Positions 23,058 through 36,904 of a stretch of DNA of 64,000 nucleotides are shown in pieces. Origin of the DNA: Ophiodon elongatus (lineage: Eukaryota; Chordata; Actinopteri; Perciformes; Hexagrammidae); contig JACSYO010002159.1 of the NCBI GenBank assembly GCA_016806645.1, positions 4,228,501-4,292,500 on the forward strand. Direction: 5' to 3'. Positions within the stretch are counted from its first letter, which is position 1; the number at the start of each line of letters is the position of its first letter. Below the pieces are notes generated by a model. The model saw nothing but the letters and a program-made list of their open reading frames with translations. It did no database searches and had not been told where the DNA came from. The translations under genes and the position numbers were made by a program.

Positions 23058-24160
23058 TTGCCCTCGACAGTTGGATGTCCTTTTGTATCTCATTATACAC
23101 AAAGTTGAGTTTGTCTGTGAGCAGGAGACTGAGGCAGAACTACTTTGGCTGTTTTTTTTTTTAGGAAGCATATACTGGTGCCAACTCTTTCCCTGTCTGG
23201 TAGCTCGGATGGGGGTTGTGGGGTTGTGGGGTTGTGGGGATGGGGGCTTAGAGGATGACAGACAAGCTGCTGGCTCAAGAAATGGAGACAGAAAGAGAGA
23301 AATAGAGATGGATGCAGCTGTGTGCACTTGTCAAAGGCAAGGTCACCCTCTGGATGACTTCAAGTCTTGACACTGCCACTTCGGTTACCATGGAGACACA
23401 GTTAATGAACACATGCACAAAAATATTGCAGCAAATCCCAATATATCTGTATAAGGGTCCATATAGGTAATCTCTATTTGTTATGTCTCTCTCTCTCCTT
23501 CTCTTGCCCATATCTGTGTTTGAGTTTGTCTCTGCTTGTTTCTTTCTCCTCAACCCTACCTGATTTCGTTATCGTTTTCTTCCCGATATCGAAAACAATT
23601 CAATCTCAGTCCTGATAACACTACAGCTATATTATTCACTATGGTTTCTTCAGATTTGGTTTCCATTTTATTTTATTTGGTCATTTTTATGAAACTGTCT
23701 TTTCTTGTCTTACCTCATCTCCCAACTCAATAATGTATAGCGGATTATATTGATAATTAAAGTGCCTTTTCTAAACCATTTTATTTAATGTCTTCAATAG
23801 ATATATTAATTACATATTGTATTTATATGTGCACTTAAAGGTTTGTAGAATTACTTTACTTTTCATCACGGAGGTAGGATTCCACTCATTTCCATGGCAA
23901 CGCATTTGAAATACTATTCCAAACTATATGTGTTTCAAACGAAGACTCCTTAAAGCAATAATAAAGTCTAATCTAGTCTTAAATGCTCTTATATTAAATT
24001 TGAATTCCACTGTATCACTGTTCCACTGTAATATTTGTAATTATGGAATAAATGCATTTATATACAAATATATACAAACGTGTACATATTATATAGAATA
24101 TAATGAGTATCCAGTTTTCAACATGCACTTATGAATAAACCATGGCTTTACTGACCTATG
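23058..24160 (+). other. rab38: rab38 3' UTR (approximate)
   Basis: About 1.1 kb downstream of the stop without other genes. Candidate polyadenylation signals AATAAA occur at 24047-24052 and 24134-24139. The later one is taken as the approximate end. This is inferred, with no transcript evidence. Confidence 0.5.
23211..23246 (+). other. Potential RNA G-quadruplex in the rab38 3' UTR
   Basis: Five tracts of four or five G (23211-215, 220-223, 228-231, 236-239, 242-246) separated by TTGT, TTGT, TTGT and AT. This fits the standard G-quadruplex pattern on the sense strand. Confidence 0.6.
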
Positions 24161-25871
24161 TCTGAATGTGGTTTGATGTTATAGACTGCACACCCAGGTG
24201 TTTTCACTCTGTCTGATTAGACCAACAATGGCAAAGGTGTCAATAGTCCCGCCCTAACAGGTGCTGCAAATTAACAGGAGAGTGACGGAGCTGTTTGTTG
24301 AACTCAGTTTGAACCATTTGAAAAATAAATTAACCAACATCCATAAACATACACACAAAACACAAAAAGTACAGTGGATTTTGTGTTTATGTTTGGATTT
24401 CACTGTCACTTCACTTGTTTTAAGAAAGCGCTCTCCACCAGGTCTGTGTCCCCACAAATAGTAGATCCAGATATTTTAACACAAGTCAAACAACAGACAA
24501 TTAGATGGGGCTCCAGAGCAGACAATCTTATTTAGAGGGGTCCCTCGAGCAATGAAAATCAAATATCAGGGATTTCATATCTCTGGGCAGTTAGTGTGTT
24601 TTGGAGTTGTGACCAGATCACACTTGATTGAAATCCCCTAGTTAATTGTCTTAATCACTAACAAGTTTTGAGCTGTTACAAAGAATAACCATGCCACAAA
24701 CAGGCAGAATGTGATTTTTTTTGTTTCAAGATTATTCAAACCAGCAGCTTCACAACCATTCAGATCAGATGTCCGTTGAAGTTTTGGTTAATTAAAGCAC
24801 CATTCCTCAAATTATGTACTGTTTCAATCAGTTAATGAAGGGTGCATTATTTTTCAAAGTGGTTGGTCGGACAGCAACAGTCCATTTTAAGTTCACACAA
24901 ATCAAATTGATGCAATTCAACCATCTTCTGGCACTGACCCAGACAATTTATTTTCAATGCTATGTCTCTCCCTTTAAGACATTTATTCCTGTTTTTATCC
25001 ACAGTATGTGTTACCGGTCACTCCAGCTAAAATGCGAAAAATCCAATTTCACAGAGAAAAAGTTCAGAATCCAGTACAATAGTTCTTGTTTTAATTTTTC
25101 TTGGTGACTCACCTCTGACTTGCTGTGTGACTGCAGCCAGAACCACCTTCATACTGTATCTGAAAACACACTTTTAAAGGTCATGAGATACTGTACCTAG
25201 AATGTTTTGATATTGATGATCATTTCATTGAGATTAAAAGTTCCTTCCTCTTGGGATTTTTAGTTGTCAGAGTAAAGAACATGTAAACCTGGCACACTAT
25301 TTTCCACAGTTAGTGAGCTAGCGTCAGTGATTTCCTCTGTTAATAAATATTAATCACACAAAGAAGAACCCAGATTAAGGCCATACTATTTAGATTTACT
25401 TATACATGCTTTTTAAAATCTATACACAGATTCAAGTCTGGTCTTGCTTGATTTGTACACATGCTGTACCAAAATGCTATTGTCCTGTTACTCAACCTTT
25501 TTCAGTCTTTTGCCTCTTCCAGTCTTCTCCTCTCTCCTGCCTCAGACCGTCTCTCTGTCTAATTAACGCCCTCCGCAGATAACATTTTGTGCCTCGTTTA
25601 ACATTGTGGTTTCTTTTCATCCCAGTGAGACAAAGACACCATCTATTGTTTAGCAGAGTGTCTGTTGGATAGTGGTTCAGAGGTGAGGGTATGCACTGGA
25701 GAAAGACGGTGCCGCGCTCTAATTTGTAATAATTGGATCTGATTTTCAGCATTGATGTAACAATTTGTCAGAGAAAACACAGAGCGCAGGGAGAGAAGTT
25801 ATGTGGGAATTTTCCTCTGCTGTGTGTCAGAAGCCAACCCCCTTTTCTCTGTACTCCCACACAGGCACCCT

Positions 25872-25874
<3 letters not shown>

Positions 25875-25928
<54 letters not shown>
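25875..25928. repeat. (CA)n microsatellite
   Basis: About 54 bp of uninterrupted CA. Confidence 0.96.
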
Positions 25929-25932
<4 letters not shown>

Positions 25933-26216
25933 GATGATCAGAAGATTTCACAGATTTATCTCTTGCTCTCTGCTGGTCTCTAAGGCAACAAGCTGCCGAG
26001 AGTGATACTGTCGTTTCTCTTTACTTACAGGCCTCGTCCTTGTAGTTCTTCTAGATTATTTCCCTATGTAACAGGGAAAGAAGAAAAAAGGAGAGAGAGA
26101 GAGAGGAACCAAAACAAGCGACTATAATCACAAGGTTTCTCAGTCATACCGGATAAGGAGGAAATAAGCTGCACGTGATTTCAGAATAACTCACAGGGTT
26201 TTCTCTGTCCTTCTTT

Positions 26217-26218
<2 letters not shown>

Positions 26219-26251
<33 letters not shown>
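26219..26251. repeat. (CA)n microsatellite
   Basis: About 33 bp of CA, followed by CA-rich degenerate sequence up to about 26,300. Confidence 0.93.
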
Positions 26252-26253
<2 letters not shown>

Positions 26254-28335
26254 ACTCAAACATTCACACATGGACATTTTACACACCAATATACACACAG
26301 CTTTACCTGTGGGTGCCGTTACAATTATTGTGTTGTAAGTTGTATTACATGTGTGAAATAGCCTTCAGCTGGAGTTAGCAAGGGTTTTCTTTACATGAAC
26401 AAACTTTGGAAGAACAAATCCTATTGAGGTCCAAAAAGTGCACCCCCTGTGAATTCTCATTGAAAAAATTACTCTTTGAAGATAAAGGGTATTCGCTTTG
26501 CAGCTTTAAAACATAAGCATAAATAATGAAAGGTTATGAGCGTGGTAATAAAACAGCCACAGTGAAAATACAGGCACGGAGTGCAGTTGCAGTGCTACTA
26601 TATGGTCGATAAACATTGAGAGTGGTGTTGGAAGTGGAGGCTGTGGCAGGCGTACTCTGGCTGTGAATTAAACACCTGGTAAAATGGAATCGATAGCAGG
26701 AGCCAGGGGAGACTCTGGATGAATGAAAATAGCGGCTGCACTTCGAACTTTGATCGATAAGTGTGAGGGTTTGTCTGTGTGCGAGACTACGTGTGTGTGT
26801 GACCTCGCAGCAGCAGAAGTCTCAGTGAGTTTTAAATGGAGTGCTATGTGGAATATCAAAGGCCTACTTTGGATGACTCATCATTCACAACCAGCTCGGC
26901 CGGAGGAAGAGAATCCGCTTCAGAACCAGACCGGGGTCTCGCATGCACACACAAATGTAGCAGTGAATACACTTGAGGATTTGTTTACTCTTGCATTAGT
27001 GACACAGTAGAGGATGTGATACTGTTTGTACATTTTGCATTCTTTAGATTTGATGGCAATTACACACCTCTGAGTGTTCTGGTTTTTTTTTTGTTGAGGT
27101 TATTCAAATATCAATGTAAATTAGTAGTCTTTCCCTTACAAAGTTGTAGTTTGTCTAGACTCTAGACCCAGCATTTTAATCTTTGTTCATTGCAATTTAA
27201 CAGGCTTACCTATTGGTCAACCCCATCACTGCTCCGCCTCAGCATCCTGAGACAAATTTCTCCAATCACCATGTTGGAGGTTGCTGTTCTTCTCACTGAC
27301 AAAAAAAGAACGGTACAGGTTGAGGACTATGCGCATAAAAACAACTGGAGTTATTTCAGGTGGCTATCATTTCTATTTTGGGTCTTTTCAGCCCTATGAT
27401 AGACTTACCATACTCTGACCATCACCTGTCTGAGTGGAAAGTTTGTTCAGACAGCAAAGATCTGCCCACCAAAGACCGATGAGAGAGCTAAAAAGAGCAC
27501 ATGTATATCTCTGTCTAAGCTCCCACACTGTAACTGTACTCGGCACTAAATGAGTCAAAGAACAGGAGATACTTTCCTTGAGTTACTGACCAAAGGTGTA
27601 GATGGAGAAGAACACAGGCAGCATGTAGCCAGCTCCTCCTCGTACACGTGTTGAAGTTCGACTACTTTGTTACAGTCACACCAGGATTTAGCTGTCATTT
27701 TGTTTTGTTGCAACACTATATTGCTGATGACAGGAAGTGTAGTTGGAATTTCACCTGATTAACATTACTGTCAGACAAAAGAAACTTTGAATAAACCCAT
27801 TTTTGAACCATTGAGAGAAAAACACAGCTCTTAGATCTTAATGCCATTCCTACACCGCAAGATCTGCCTCCTTGTGTTTGAACAGGATACATTATCAAAG
27901 GAAAGGGAGATGAATGCCATCATTTATTGTTACAATTAAAGACTGAAACATCCCTGAGGCGCTCAGTGGATTGTTTGTTGAATAGTTTCTTTTCAAGCCA
28001 TGGTAAAATTTGACTTTCAACAAACTTTTAAATGGTCATCATTTTCAGTTCATGATTATCAGCAAACTGTCTGCTATTAATCCGTACATAAAACAGCAGG
28101 TTGTTGCATAAGTTCAGGTTCACACAATTAGAGAGGCATGCGGAAATGTACCCAAACAACAAATACTAGTTTTACCGACTCATCACAGACAGCTGACTAT
28201 GCAATTGGATCACTGCCTGGTTTGAAAACTTGGCATCGTCCCCTAAGTCGCAAATTTAGTCTGTTATTGACACTCTTACACGGATCACCAGTGACAGACA
28301 GAGCTTGCTTTCTGTTTGGACAGGCTGTCTGTGTA

Positions 28336-28540
28336 CGAGGTGGTACAGTGGCTAGGTGATTAGCACCGTCAACACACAGCAAGGAAAACTCGCACACTGA
28401 CTGTGCTGACTGTGACACTGAGTTTTCATTGTTTTCCACAAAGGTTTCCCCTTAAAGTACTCCAGTTTCCTCCAAAGCTTCATCGCCATCAAAATCAGGT
28501 AGAATGGGGACTCTAGAATGCCTACAGATAGGTGTATAAG
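28336..28540 (+). repeat. Diverged tRNA-derived SINE-like remnant
   Basis: GAGGTGGTACAGTGGCTAGG then GATTAGCACCGTCAACACAC resembles a tRNA-like head. CTCCAGTTTCCTCCAAAG and GGGGACTCTAGAATGCC then TACAGATAGGTGT follow the body of a common fish repeat (GTGGTTAGCAC..., GTTTCCTCC..., GGAGACTCTAAATTGCC...). It is old and degraded, with approximate edges. Confidence 0.5.
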
Positions 28541-30020
28541 TGACCTTTTTGGGGTGTTTTTTTTTTTGCGTGTTTCTCTAGTGCATGATGGTAGAAGCCC
28601 AGGCTTAATACAAATGCATTCAAGGCCATTTGTTTCTCATCCAAAAGTGCATCGAGAGGAGTGGTGACGTGTGTGTGTGTGTGATGTATCTTGTGCCGTG
28701 GGGTATACTATTTCTGCATTCACTTCCGAAATGCCAATAGTATGATTTATACTAAAATGAACTACAGCGCACATACTGAGTGCATTTTAAGAGGCAATGG
28801 TGATATTTAAAAATAAGTATATTATGTCTTTATGTCTCCACTGAGGGATATTTTACTCTGCATCCCTGCCTGTGACAGGATCAGCACCTTGGACAGCGTG
28901 TGTGATTTAAGTGCAGAATGTAAAAATGGGGCTGCTGATTTTTTACTACGTCACGTGCTATAGCTTATTGTAATTCTTAATTGCTGTTTTTCATGTACTG
29001 ATTATATTGTTCTAATGTGCATGATGCCACATGTCCTCAGCAGAAACAATAGGATTATATTTGTGTCACATTATTATTATTATAATTACACCCAATATGA
29101 CCCTCTTTCCGTGGAGGCAGAAGGAGGTAAGAAATGTCAGCGTAATTTATGTCAGTATGGATTTAATGGTTTCCAGTTTATAACAAGGGTCTCTCCGCTC
29201 AGGAAGTTGATTGCTGCCGCATCTTCTTTGTCCCTGGGATTCTCTTGGACAAGGCCAATGCATTTGTGTGTGTGTGTGGTTGTGTGTGGCGGCAGCATGT
29301 TTGTTGGCTCTCTTTGCCTTGGCAGGGAAAAGGCTAGGTGGGATATTGGTCAGCAATGCCCTTCCCCTCTGTGCCAACTGTCTCTCCTCTAGTGGATGCG
29401 TACAGAACACCATGTGTACAGACTATCCATGTTAATGTGACCTTGTGCTGAGTGTGTGTGCCCTTTGTGTCAGTGGGTGTCCATGAGTGTGTTTCTTTTT
29501 TTTTTTTTTTTTTTTACACATTAAAAATTTGTGCATGGATTTGTACTTTGGAGTCACTGTGAGTGTCCGTGGATTCGGTTCAACAGCTGTGGTCCTCTCT
29601 CTTGTGCCTTACAGCGCTATCTAGCAGTGCATACCAACACTGCATACCAACAAACACCCTCCCACATAATCCAGCTACACAGACACATCAACATCCATGG
29701 TAACACGTGAAACTAGAGATTCTAGAAAAGTAATGCTCTGCCATATTATAAATCAATGATCTACGACTGTAATACTTACATATTTTGTAAGTCTGCTTTA
29801 ACATTGAGTTTTTTGTCTCTGATAACTCAAAATAAATCCCTACAGGAAGGATAGGACTTCCTGGACACATTTAAGGGTGGCAGACGGAGTGCAAGGAAGC
29901 ATGGATGCCGATGTGTTGGGAGGTAGACTGCATAGATGGATGGATGGCTGGAGAGATGGAGGTGGGCGGATGAGAGGTAAGTTGCCAGGCAGCGTGGGAG
30001 TTTGAGGGCATGTTCAAGAG

Positions 30021-30043
30021 TTGTGTGTGTGTGTGTGTGTGTG
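30021..30043. repeat. Short (GT)n tract
   Basis: About 23 bp of GT ending in GCGCGC. Confidence 0.85.
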
Positions 30044-31133
30044 CGCGCCTCCTCTCTATGTGGGCGAGCGAGCATGGGACCGAGTGATTGCTCACATGGA
30101 GGCAGTTGTCATGGCAACAGAGGATGTCGTTTTGTTCCGCAAGATCTCAGCTGTCCCAGAATCCTACAGACCTCTCTCTTTTCTCATCCGTCTCTGTCTT
30201 CTTCTGTCTATTTCTCCTATTCTCATGATCTGTTGTCCTTGTACCAAAACACTCACTCCTCTTTCTGCCTCCCCCCCCTCCTCTCTTTTCTACCTCTCTC
30301 TCCCCTGCTATTCTCCAGATCCCGCTCTGTCTACCTCTTGCCCCGTTTCCCTGCATTCTCCAATCCCCCTCCTCCTCCTCCTCCTCCATCTCACTCCTCC
30401 TCTCCTCCACGGCTCTAACAGATATAAATAGAGGTAATAAATTGCAGTGAGGCTGCCAGGGTGTATATTTTTGTGTGTATATGTGTTTGGATTTTCGCTC
30501 TAATGACCTGCAAAGGCTGGTGGGATATCCCTACAAAGGGAGCTGTAATTCACCATACCTCCCTCCCTCAGCCTCTCTCTGTGTTACATGGTACACACAC
30601 GGCCCATTAATCTGCTGCTTTAGCACTTAACCATCAAAACACAGATGCTGTTTAACTCTGTCAGGCTTGTGACCCTTAGGCATTTTTATATCTCACCAGT
30701 GCTGGAGTTTGTATCAAAGCTAAATATATTATCATCAAAGTTCAACAGCTAAAGCGATAAAATAATGCAGTAAATCCTCCATCTCTCTGATTTGTATTTA
30801 TGCACCAAGGGATGATGCATGCATATGCTTTGTAATGTGAGATAAAATGGATGTTGATTTTCACAGCACATCATTTAATGCTGTTTTATTATCACATGGT
30901 GCTGATGGTAAAATATCAACTTGCAAACTAACCATGTAGCTAGTGTCTGTGGTTGTTTTTGGATGCATGTGATGTGTTTCTAGCCTCTGACTAAAACCAG
31001 TGTGCAACCCTGACCCACTGCACCTGATTATAGTAAAACCAGAAGCACTGGAAGCAGATTATAGCATTAATATATCAATGCTTCACTTCACATGCAAGGT
31101 CAAGGAAAATGATCTCTTTCCGTCTGGTGCCAT

Positions 31134-31185
31134 GTTTACATTTGCATCCAGTCAGCTGACACTCTTATCCAGCTCACACTGCAGT
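31134..31185 (+). repeat. Short dispersed-repeat fragment
   Basis: TTTACATTTGCATCCAGTCA then GCTGACACTCTTATCCAG resembles the common fish repeat TTTACATTTAGTCATTTAGC then AGACGCTTTTATCCAAAGCG. The match is short and diverged. Confidence 0.4.
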
Positions 31186-31820
31186 GAAAGCTAGTGGACT
31201 CTCATAATAGTGCAGCTATAACATATATAATATAATGCTCATAATTATCTGTGCAAAACAGTTCTTTCCTTTCAGGGTGCTGATGATAAACAGAGGTTGT
31301 CACAGAATAATGCATCGAAGGAGCCCATCGCATACAAGGAGGTTTGTATAAGGTTTATCTTTAATTGTTCACTGTCACACAATTGTAACTGTGCACACAG
31401 AGTGTCTCAGGTCACTTATATATTAACCTTATAATAGGTGCACTGAAGAGATGGGATGCTTATTAATCAGTAGATGAATGATGCCTGATAAATGTTCTCT
31501 TGAAAGCTGAACTGTATTATGATCTATAGATATTTTCAGTATTTAAAACAGCACAAATTGCCAGAACATGATAAAATAATAATAAAACACCTTTAAAGAA
31601 TTAAAACTGGCACCATAGCCACAATCCTGCTTGTTTTGAAAGTGGGACACTCGAACACCTGGTCATTCTCTCTGAATTTATAAACTGACATTCACGATGC
31701 AGTCACCAATTACATTCAGAAATTGTATGAAAGCAAAACAATGTGCCTGTTTGTCTAACCTTTACCATTTCCCCATGCACCAGCCTTTGCTTTACTCTCT
31801 ACTTCTTAATCAAGTCTCAG

Positions 31821-31827
<7 letters not shown>

Positions 31828-31903
<76 letters not shown>
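31828..31903. repeat. (CA)n microsatellite
   Basis: About 76 bp of uninterrupted CA. Confidence 0.97.
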
Positions 31904-31905
<2 letters not shown>

Positions 31906-32827
31906 ATGGAAGGTGATTTATAGCTGTATTAGCAACAACCTCTCTCCCTGGGAGAGGGAATCAGGGAAAAACAGAACAAACAGCTGAGACCACCTGAGAC
32001 CTGACACCATAGAAATGAAGGAGAGAAAAGACAGAATGTAAAGAAGAGACAGAAAAGAAAAATGTGGAATTTGTGAAAAGAAATGTAACGAGGTTGACTG
32101 TGATGTTGAACACGTTCTCCAAGAAGATGAAAGAAAAGCAATGCTGCATCCTTATAATGTGATATATACACCAAAAAGACCTGGGGATATCACATGCAGT
32201 TTGTATACTCTTTGCAGTATTGGGCAAGTAGGATTATTGGAGTAGATGGTACATGAAAACCTGCCATAGAGGCAGCTCAGAGTTTCTTATTTTACCCCAC
32301 TCCATATTTTCCGCACACTGCTTTGCTTGGTACTGTTTAGTACTAAAACCCAGGCTCACCAACTGCATCTAGCAACCAACACTGTAAGCGGAGATGATAC
32401 AAAGAAGGGCTGAGCAGCTCAATTAACTGTTGTTTTTGACAAAATAGAATACTACTGGTTCCAGTCTTTATGTTACGTGAAGCTAAATGGCTTCATACTT
32501 AACTCATACACAAGCGTGGTGTTAGGATGGCCACGCAGCGGCTTGCTTTTGGGAAGCAGGAGGCTGGACACAAAGGTTATGTGCAGACCAACCAGGTGTT
32601 TATTTCTCCAACATTTATGCCAAACATGACAGTCATTGTGGAACAGGGCAGCATGTGGTCCCAGCAGCAACTCACACTCTATTACCTGAGGCAGCCTTAC
32701 ATAGCCTGCCACTGATTAGGACCTCAACCACCCTACAGTACAGGTGTCTCTGGCGTCCAACACATTAACTATATTACCAGAACTACATTTAAGCACAATA
32801 CCAATAATCTAATATGGCAATAATCGG

Positions 32828-32867
32828 TATGATCTCTATGTTGCCACGCGTCACCATAGAGATCATA
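32828..32867. other. Perfect 13-bp inverted repeat (hairpin)
   Basis: TATGATCTCTATG (32828-32840) and CATAGAGATCATA (32855-32867) are exact reverse complements around a 14-nt loop containing ACGCGT. The surrounding 32.5-33.4 kb is not recognised. Confidence 0.7.
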
Positions 32868-35699
32868 TAAATCCAAAAAGGGAAATCAACTTTTCCAACA
32901 CCCCCTTTACCAATTATCACATTGATATCCCCCGGAACCATAAGTTGGTGCTAAGGCACCCCGGGGACTCTTTTAGATGAAACACCCTGGAGAAGAGACA
33001 CAACAGAGGTAAGTGAACACAGTACAAATTATATATTATTTGGCTGCACCAAGAAAGAGTTTATACTCCCAATCATTTGAGTAAAGATAGCCAAACTAAT
33101 AATGCACTTGTCTTTACAGGTTTGCCTTCAAACAACATACCTGAGGCCACAACTAATCATTAAGACATTCCAATAAAGCCTTTAACCCTTTTTCGTGTGT
33201 CTCGTTCCTTAAAGCTGTATACCAATGCTTGTAATGGAGGGTCTTCATTACAAGTGGTAATGCTCTTCCCTTCTAACTCTTGGTAAGTAACCAAATGAGC
33301 TAATTTCCCAAAATGTCCACAAACAAACCCAATGGAAGTAATTTGATTTGTGCTATTTTCATATAAAATCTTACACATTGTGGATATAAAAGTGGCGAAC
33401 CTGGGAACAGAAGATTATATTGTATCTGTTGTAATGAAATAAATATATTTTGAGCATCAGTATTTGTTTAGGTCCCTTAGATAACTCCAAAACTCACATT
33501 GAACATTTTCTGATAAATTAACAGTAACAATTCCATCAAGCATCATTGGAGACATTTATAGAAAAGGCTAGCCCTGATGCACTGGTCAGTTACTGACAGA
33601 AACAAACAGAAACATAATAAAACACACTATGTATAAACACATAGATTACATACTATACATGCATGAGTAATCGCCACAGAACATCAGAAAAGTGGGAAAA
33701 TTGGTAACTGCAAAGAAAGCAGTGAAAAGAGGAGTCTAAGAGATAAGATGAGTATGATCGACTCTGGAGAGATTGTGAAAGTGAGGCATGATGAGGAGAT
33801 GAAGAGGGCATGAGAGAATATCATTAGAGAGAGGTTGCTTGAGCTCTGAGAGTCGCTGCATGCCGGTGTGGCCTCTCCGCACATCTGTCTGTTCATCTCC
33901 TGGGGGATTGGAAGGGGGGTTGCAATAGCAGAAGCAACAGGGCAAGTGTGCGCTCACCTCTCCCATCCACACAGAAACATATGTCTCCTCACACAGGCCA
34001 TATGCCTCGTAACACAAGCCCTCTCCCGTCTCCATCCCCCTGTCTCACTTTCATGTCTCTTTCTCTTTCTGTCCCCATCTTGCCTTCTTTGATGGAGTGC
34101 CAGGGGCTGGCAGACACTCCTGCACAGCTCCATGGGCACACTGTCTGCTTCTGCTACTGTCCTTTACAAACTAACTCCCACTAACAAACACACACAGATG
34201 CCCTCAGAGGAGATATAGATTTGCTGTCAAGAAATAGCAACGCTGAATATACCCACGTCGCACATTGCTAGGTTCAGTTTTGTATTAAAATATAGTGATT
34301 CCTCTGGATCTGCAGGTGGCCTCAGGTGTGGGAATGGGCATGAATGACTGAATATCAACACGCAGCACACTTTATTATTATTATAATTATATATTATATG
34401 CCTGGCATTGGTCAGTGCGCGGTAGGCCAGCATGTCTTTAACATTTCCAAAAGTATCAATCTTAAAAGAAAAATCTATGTTATGACAGTCAGTTCTGAAA
34501 ACAGTTTACTATGGATTACAGGGCCGACTGTACTTTTAATAATGGTTCTTGCTGTCATTTCTGTGGTTAACTGAATGTAGATGACATCAAGTCCATTTTT
34601 TACAGCACAGTTAGAAAAAGAGCTTGACAGCAGAGCCTTTTTCATCAGTCTCAAACGTCAACGTCAAGTTTCATTGTCCCTCAGAATTAAAGATCCAAGG
34701 CCTCTTTTTGGACTCAACATTTAAAATCACACAGGGAGAAAATAACACAGTAGCTTGCAAATACTCTCTTTTGACAGCATAAAAACAACTAACATGCTAA
34801 CTAGAAACTAATTAGATATGATCTTAACACCAGGAAGTGAAGCACTTATATTTGACACAAATGAAGGTACATTAACGACTTTTACATTAACTTGTTTGTT
34901 GATATTCTGTCTTTGGTCTGTCTGTATGTTTTAAGTTTATTCTTTTAAAAGACAAATGTACACACTGTCGACCAAAAAGCTCCTCAACTATAAAGTTCCT
35001 AAATAGTGTCAGCTCCGAGGGAAGATCTAACTTAATAGTTTATGGTTTTGTTGGCAGTTTCGAAACAGCACAAAACACATAGGGCATTGCTATATAAGCG
35101 TAATTAAGCATGACACCGTCATAGGTTGTGGTCTATCATAACAGTATTAGCTACACCCTGGCAAAGGTTTTAAAAGGTTGCATCTACCCTCACACTGATT
35201 TAATGCACCACCCGGCTGGCACGCTAAGTGACCCAAATCAAACACACCTACAATGATGTGTCAGTGTGGTCAAATTGGGCTGGTTTCCTCTCCATTAGGC
35301 GGCCTGGTAGGTCAAATGTGGGCTGCTTTTGTCAACATTTGGAAAATATTGTGAAAACATTAGCAAACAAACTGTCATTTTATGGTCATAAACACAGATA
35401 CAAAATTCAGTAATCTTGTGTCCATTTACTCTTTAATTTGAGAAAATATTTGATTGACATAAGTTGTATTCAATCCTCATTCGGGATAAAGGAGGATCTA
35501 CTTACCTCGACTCATCACACTACCTGAATTTGTGTATTTGGTTGTCTGACTGCACTCTTAGTGGGTTGCCATAGATTATTTATCTATTGTTAAATCTTTG
35601 GTCATTTGATGCAGATATGAAGCTTTGTATGCTTATCAGGTGTTCTCTTTTGCGTATGTAATGGTTTACTTGGGCTTTTGCAAGATTATGATTTAGGCT

Positions 35700-36039
35700 G
35701 GTTTTTATTCCATTGGGTGGGATTTTCGCTGTGATTGGGCAGGAAACTGTCGGTCAGATCCAGCAACACTCTGCGCAACAAACAAACGACCAGGTGCATG
35801 CTGGGTGTGGCTTTCTAGCTACGGTCGCACGACCTTTCAGACACTTTTCGGGGTAACCTGCCGCAGCTGTGACTGTTGAACGCTCAACAAATATGCTTGC
35901 AAATTGGAATTGGACTAGGGAACGCAACGGCACCAGAGGGATCGGTTCAATGACCACAATACTTTGAGAGTATTTCCATCATGTAAACGAATGCAGATTG
36001 TGGACTTCGCGCTGCGCTCAGCTCGCAGCGTTCAAACAG
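35700..36039 (+). promoter_or_regulatory. Candidate CpG-rich promoter and first exon of an unidentified transcript
   Basis: Roughly 17 CpGs occur in about 300 bp, against very few in the flanks. Two inverted CCAAT boxes (ATTGG at 35712-35716 and 35734-35738) precede the CpG cluster. A strong consensus donor, AACAG|GTGAGTAG, follows with GT at 36040-36041. A short frame from ATG 35991 (MQIVDFALRSARSVQT) would run into this donor, but its start context is weak. No partner exon was identified, so this may be a lncRNA, an alternative promoter or chance. Confidence 0.35.
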
Positions 36040-36826
36040 GTGAGTAGAGATGAAGAAACTCTCCCAAAGAGAGCGTCAACAACCGAGCTTCATGTGTCTG
36101 TGCACCACAGGTGGTCCAGTAACTGTGCAGCCTCATTACTGTTTGGGGGCTGCAGCCGCTGTGACTTCTATTGCATACTCACATGTGTTGTCTGCCGTGA
36201 TGCTCTGTTATACGGATGATTGTGTAGGACATGCCAGTTAATTTGAATGTTACGCCCGCTGTGTTGTCAACAGTCTTTTTTTTTTATTCGTTGTTGAGCA
36301 ATTGGTTTGTCCTCTTTGATGCTTAATCTTAGTGAGGCTGTCCTGAGTAACAATGATACAATTATAATTAATAGCTGTTTAATGAATTAAACTTTCTGTC
36401 TGGAAATAAGGGCCTGATGCAGTCATATGATTTGAAGTTTTAAAGTTTGTGGAACTTTGGTAGTGGACAAATTTGTTTTATATACTTAAAAACATTTCTT
36501 TGGCTTGCTGGGCTTAAATGAGCTCTCCTGCTGTAAAGGTTGTTTGAATAAATTGCACCACAAACATCCAGTACTCGGAGCAACAAACACACACAGATGT
36601 ATTATGTGTACATGCGTGAACCACAGTTGTGCTTGAGCGCACACATCTTGTATATCTCAGGAATCGATCTAAGCCACGTTCCTGTCTAAAAGGGGATTTA
36701 GACTGGGAGTCTACAACCGATGGGTCACACTGCACTGCCCAGCACACATTCAGACACAACTTAACCTGTCTGTGTTTTCCCTGCATCCACATTCATGCAT
36801 AATGCATGCAACTCCTGGATGGTTAT

Positions 36827-36828
<2 letters not shown>

Positions 36829-36903
<75 letters not shown>
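36829..36903. repeat. (GA)n microsatellite
   Basis: About 75 bp of pure GA. A matching CT tract of similar length begins about 120 bp downstream. Confidence 0.97.

Positions 36904-36904
<1 letters not shown>

Larger units (their letters stand above)
24161..35700. other. Long intergenic stretch between rab38 and the 36-kb CpG region, no gene seen
   Basis: No open frame shows family resemblance or exon-like borders. The region holds microsatellites, pyrimidine-rich tracts (30,280-30,415), a diverged SINE-like remnant near 28.34 kb and an unexplained hairpin near 32.83 kb. Exons of TMEM135, which lies between RAB38 and FZD4 in human, were looked for and not found. Confidence 0.6.

Noticed and set aside
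32473..33420. Possible retroelement or LTR remnant
   Set aside because: The sequence looks unlike its surroundings and has a donor-like GTAAGT and a hairpin, but I found no terminal repeats, primer-binding site or conserved protein block, so no element is called.
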